Source: Diadema setosum
Lineage: Eukaryota > Echinodermata > Echinoidea > Diadematoida > Diadematidae
Reading direction: 5' to 3'
Assembly (NCBI GenBank): GCA_033980235.1
Contig: CM067069.1
Location: 20,394,650-20,458,649 of the forward strand
DNA length: 64,000 nucleotides
The notes beneath the pieces were generated by a model that made no database searches, was not told the DNA's origin, and was given only the letters and a program-made list of their open reading frames with translations. This document shows positions 62,801-64,000 of the stretch, piece by piece. A program made the translations under genes and the position numbers. Every line of letters begins with the position of its first letter. Position 1 is the first letter of the stretch.

Positions 62801-63603
62801 ATGACAGAATCCTGAGTGGGGAAAGATATCAAAGACGCACATCAACCTTTAATTGTTGTCTCTTTTAAAGGGACTGTACAGTACTGGTTGAGGTGGGGAT
62901 TCATGTTTTGAACATTTCTAAGTGAGATAATGAAAGCCTCTTATGAAATATGAAAGAGCATGTAATTTTAGAAGGATTCACCGTTTATTTGATGAAAATT
63001 GGTTTTCAAATGGCTAAGATATCCCAATAAGTGCTAATAATAAAAGGCGACATGCCACAACTTTATTAGGATCTCTTTGTTTCACCTTGTTTTTGGATAA
63101 CTCAGCCATTTCAAAACCGATTTTCATCGAATAAACTTTTGATACCCCTTAGAACTGCATGCTCTTTGACATCTCATAGAGTGGTTTCTGAATATCTCGC
63201 AAAACGTTAAAAGCTAAATCCTCACCTCGACCAGAACTGTACACACCCTTTAATAGTAGTAGCAATAACAATGATATGAACAATCTATATAGTGTTTATT
63301 TCAATGAGTTTCTCAAGCTTATGAATGGTCTATTTTACCATGATCACAGCAAGTATTAATCTTTCTCTAGAATCTGTCTATCAAAACTCACCTGGGTGGA
63401 GACAAAGCCTCCCTGGTAGTTCTGCTGCTCACTCAGCCAGAGGGCGACGCTGCCAGCGTACGTGATCTCACGGAGAGCCAGCTGGGTTAGGAGGGCGTAG
63501 GCTGTGGTCTCCACAGCGATGGCAGTGGGACGGACTCGGTACCAGTGGGGCATGTCTTGGTTCAGAGTGTCCTCCTCTGCTGGAGCCCAGTGGCGGCTAC
63601 CAT
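51999..63603 (-). CDS. C3: Complement component C3-like protein, C-terminal part (12 exons, 5' end outside window)
   Basis: C3 is the central secreted complement protein: after cleavage its thioester binds targets for opsonisation. The 12 exons (63603 down to 51999) join in frame to 478 residues plus a partial first codon. In order they cover the end of the thioester domain ([38 protein letters not shown]), the CUB remainder ([20 protein letters not shown]), MG8 ([29 protein letters not shown]), the anchor ([19 protein letters not shown]) and the C345C/netrin domain ending [13 protein letters not shown] before TGA. Cysteine spacing follows human C3/C4/C5, and C345C separates it from alpha-2-macroglobulin and insect TEPs. 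The GCGEQ thioester, anaphylatoxin and bait regions are outside the window. C4 or C5 orthology cannot be excluded, but a single C3-like gene is usual outside jawed vertebrates. Confidence 0.92.
52519..52660 (-). CDS. C3: C3-like exon k: C345C
   Basis: Encodes [20 protein letters not shown] and [18 protein letters not shown]. The donor is GTAAGA in phase 2. Confidence 0.9.
52862..53287. repeat. Minisatellite of GGTCAGGTCATGTAA-type units
   Basis: About 25 imperfect units of 14-18 bp (GTCAGGTCATGTAA, GTCAGGTCATTTAAA) in an intron of the C3-like gene. They contain many AGGTCA words. Confidence 0.85.
53781..54575. mobile_element. piggyBac-like MITE, copy 2 with a 33-base G run
   Basis: TTAACCCTAAAAAGACCGGG to CCAGTCTTTTTAGGGTTAA. 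It shares interior words with copy 1 (45639-46413). The G run near the left end is 33 bases, compared with 14 in copy 1. Same orientation as copy 1. Confidence 0.78.
54664..54747 (-). CDS. C3: C3-like exon j: C345C
   Basis: Encodes [20 protein letters not shown] and VTRVLKT, with two N-glycosylation sequons (NIT, NVT). Phase 1 in and out; the donor is GTAAGT. Confidence 0.88.
54888..55444. mobile_element. Palindromic MITE, TTAA-bounded (GGACAAGTTCACC family), copy 2
   Basis: TTAAAGGACAAGTTCACCTT to GGTGAACTTCTCCTTTAA, 557 bp. Its left half is the reverse complement of the right half of the 23932 copy, so the two are inserted in opposite orientation. Confidence 0.8.
55798..55990. other. GC-rich patch and TAC/GTA palindromes in a C3-like intron
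   Basis: Contains GTGCGCGCGGCGGCTCC, GCCGGCCGGCCGGCCTG and ACGTACGTATAC-type palindromes. No coding frame is seen. Confidence 0.35.
56352..56535. repeat. Foldback palindrome with GGCTTCGCCTC loop, copy 2
   Basis: The arms CAAATGATGCACAGGAT, AGTGTAGGCGTAG, GGGTATTTACAAT and CATGCAC are mirrored around the loop TCGGCTTCGCCTCG. The outer TATA..CAAAT termini and the loop are shared with the 34481 foldback; the arm sequences are not. Confidence 0.75.
57040..57114 (-). CDS. C3: C3-like exon i: start of C345C
   Basis: Encodes [20 protein letters not shown] and DEHF, comparable with the vertebrate LEERLDKACEPG stretch. The donor is GTAATT in phase 1. Confidence 0.85.
57865..57957 (-). CDS. C3: C3-like exon h: anchor
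   Basis: Encodes [20 protein letters not shown] and [11 protein letters not shown], with the CT-FYHP and clustered-Cys pattern of C3. The donor is GTGAGT in phase 1. Confidence 0.95.
58586..58691 (-). CDS. C3: C3-like exon g: end of MG8
   Basis: Encodes [20 protein letters not shown] and [15 protein letters not shown]. Of two nearby acceptors, the one after CGCTACCAG gives this frame; the next AG (CCTGCAG) would shift the frame and lose the match. The donor is GTTAGT in phase 1. Confidence 0.9.
58935..59012 (-). CDS. C3: C3-like exon f: MG8
   Basis: Encodes [20 protein letters not shown] and IFYLDR (vertebrate LIIYLDK). GTGAGG donor, phase 0. Confidence 0.9.
59257..59450. repeat. Short inverted-repeat element with CCTAAC repeats
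   Basis: The left arm CATTTGCTCCTGCAACA is mirrored by TGTCGCAGGAGCAAATG. The interior has CCTAACCCTAATTCTAATCC and CCCTAACCCTAAC. The arms are unrelated to those at 2310 and 27242. Confidence 0.7.
59540..59627 (-). CDS. C3: C3-like exon e: MG8
   Basis: Encodes [20 protein letters not shown] and [10 protein letters not shown], equivalent to the ATMSILDISMMTGF segment of vertebrate C3. The donor is GTGAGT in phase 0. Confidence 0.92.
60050..60258 (-). CDS. C3: C3-like exon d: CUB to MG8
   Basis: Encodes [20 protein letters not shown] and ends [13 protein letters not shown], aligning with C3's MILEICTR strand. The linker is rich in Arg/Ser/Thr. The donor is GTAGGA in phase 2. Confidence 0.92.
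60605..61804 (+). mobile_element. 5'-truncated LINE (reverse transcriptase C-terminal part)
   Basis: The open frame (60611-61438) reads [60 protein letters not shown] and LQKRALRSI, the thumb and post-RT segments of CR1/L2/jockey-type reverse transcriptases. The sequence begins just where the catalytic ADD motif should end. The 3' end is AATAAAATGAAATGAAATG. It is antisense to the C3-like gene in the intron between exons c and d. The clade is uncertain. Confidence 0.8.
62211..62270 (-). CDS. C3: C3-like exon c (20 codons)
   Basis: Encodes [20 protein letters not shown], matching the vertebrate GFTVTAEGKGQGTLSV stretch of CUB. The GTAAGT donor keeps phase 0. Confidence 0.9.
62650..62811 (-). 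CDS. C3: C3-like exon b
   Basis: Encodes [20 protein letters not shown], the last thioester-domain helix, then the strand leading to CUB ([20 protein letters not shown]). GTAAGT donor, phase 0. Confidence 0.92.
62865..63253. mobile_element. TTAA-bounded MITE (AAAGGGACTGTACAG family), uninterrupted copy
   Basis: TTAAAGGGACTGTACAGTAC to AGAACTGTACACACCCTTTAA, 389 bp, partly palindromic (AAAATTGGTTTTCAAATGGC faces GCCATTTCAAAACCGATTTT). It lies between C3-like exons a and b. Confidence 0.75.
63392..63603 (-). CDS. C3: C3-like exon a: end of thioester domain
   Basis: Encodes [20 protein letters not shown] and the conserved [20 protein letters not shown] helix of the alpha/alpha barrel, ending [12 protein letters not shown] (vertebrate Q-YGGG-GSTQ). 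The acceptor is CCCATAG, phase 1 in; the GTGAGT donor is phase 0. Confidence 0.93.
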
Positions 63604-64000
63604 CTATGGGATTGTTAAAAGGCAGTCGGTCATGGTTACAATATATCATTGCTAATCTGTATACTTAGTAGACATTCTCAGATGCTGATAGGCAAAAATA
63701 TAAACTTTCCCTCATTTCATCGCTATTTTGAGTACAACGATCAAGACCTCTACTGCTTTCAGGCACTGTACCATTGCTGGGGTGACAAGACCTTATAACT
63801 AACATTTTGGTGAAAGTCACTTTCTCTAATTAATTGTTACATAATCAGTTAAGTGATGTCCTGTCCAAATCCTAGCTGTCTTTCCCATGACGAAACCACC
63901 AGGGCTTGTCAATGGAAAGGCAATCTCATTTGCTGTAGTGCTTGGACTGCCATGTTTTTTTTTCACGCTCCTCAACATTTGACAATTTTGATAAACAGTT
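63604..64000. other. Intron upstream of C3-like exon a, to the window edge
   Basis: No further exon is recognised on the minus strand before the end of the window; the next upstream exon should lie beyond 64000. Confidence 0.4.

Overview
The window looks like genomic DNA of a marine deuterostome invertebrate, most likely an echinoderm. The basis is spliced metazoan genes with long AT-rich introns, a C3-type complement gene whose exon-encoded peptides follow the vertebrate C3 order, and a dense load of short inverted-repeat elements of kinds I associate with echinoderm and amphioxus genomes. The species cannot be fixed from the sequence alone.

Layout. (1) 1-1862: an OCIA-domain gene (OCIAD1-like) on the minus strand, whose coding region is one uninterrupted 279-codon frame. 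(2) 1863-5900: a divergent intergenic region filled with repeats (a telomere-motif foldback, a GGTGTTAAAT-rich inverted-repeat element, microsatellites). (3) 5903-45320: the ccdc180 gene on the plus strand. It has an RFX X-box plus TATA box, a probable non-coding first exon, then 34 coding exons from 8800 to 44240. Together they give a 1633-residue coiled-coil protein, and every junction keeps the reading frame; one intron uses a GC donor. Intron 8 holds a CpG-rich segment and a minus-strand acidic open reading frame that may be the first exon of a nested gene. Intron 32 holds two related elements full of TGACCTTTGACC-type motifs. (4) 45321-51998: no gene recognised; transposon remnants, possibly including the long 3' untranslated region of the next gene. 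(5) 51999-63603: the last 12 coding exons of a complement C3-like gene on the minus strand. They cover the end of the thioester domain, CUB, MG8, the anchor and the C345C/netrin domain, through the stop codon; the 5' part lies beyond the right edge.

The three genes have no evident functional link: a mitochondrial/endosomal membrane protein, a ciliary coiled-coil protein and a secreted immune protein. Much of the remaining sequence is non-autonomous mobile DNA. At least four inverted-repeat families end in TTAA, and one has piggyBac-like ends. There is also a family of perfect foldbacks sharing a GGCTTCGCCTC loop, several elements enclosing degenerate TTAGGG repeats, and a 5'-truncated LINE reverse transcriptase inside the complement gene.

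Family comparisons rest on recognising conserved peptides, not on database searches. Exon boundaries rest on GT/AG (one GC/AG) signals and codon phase.
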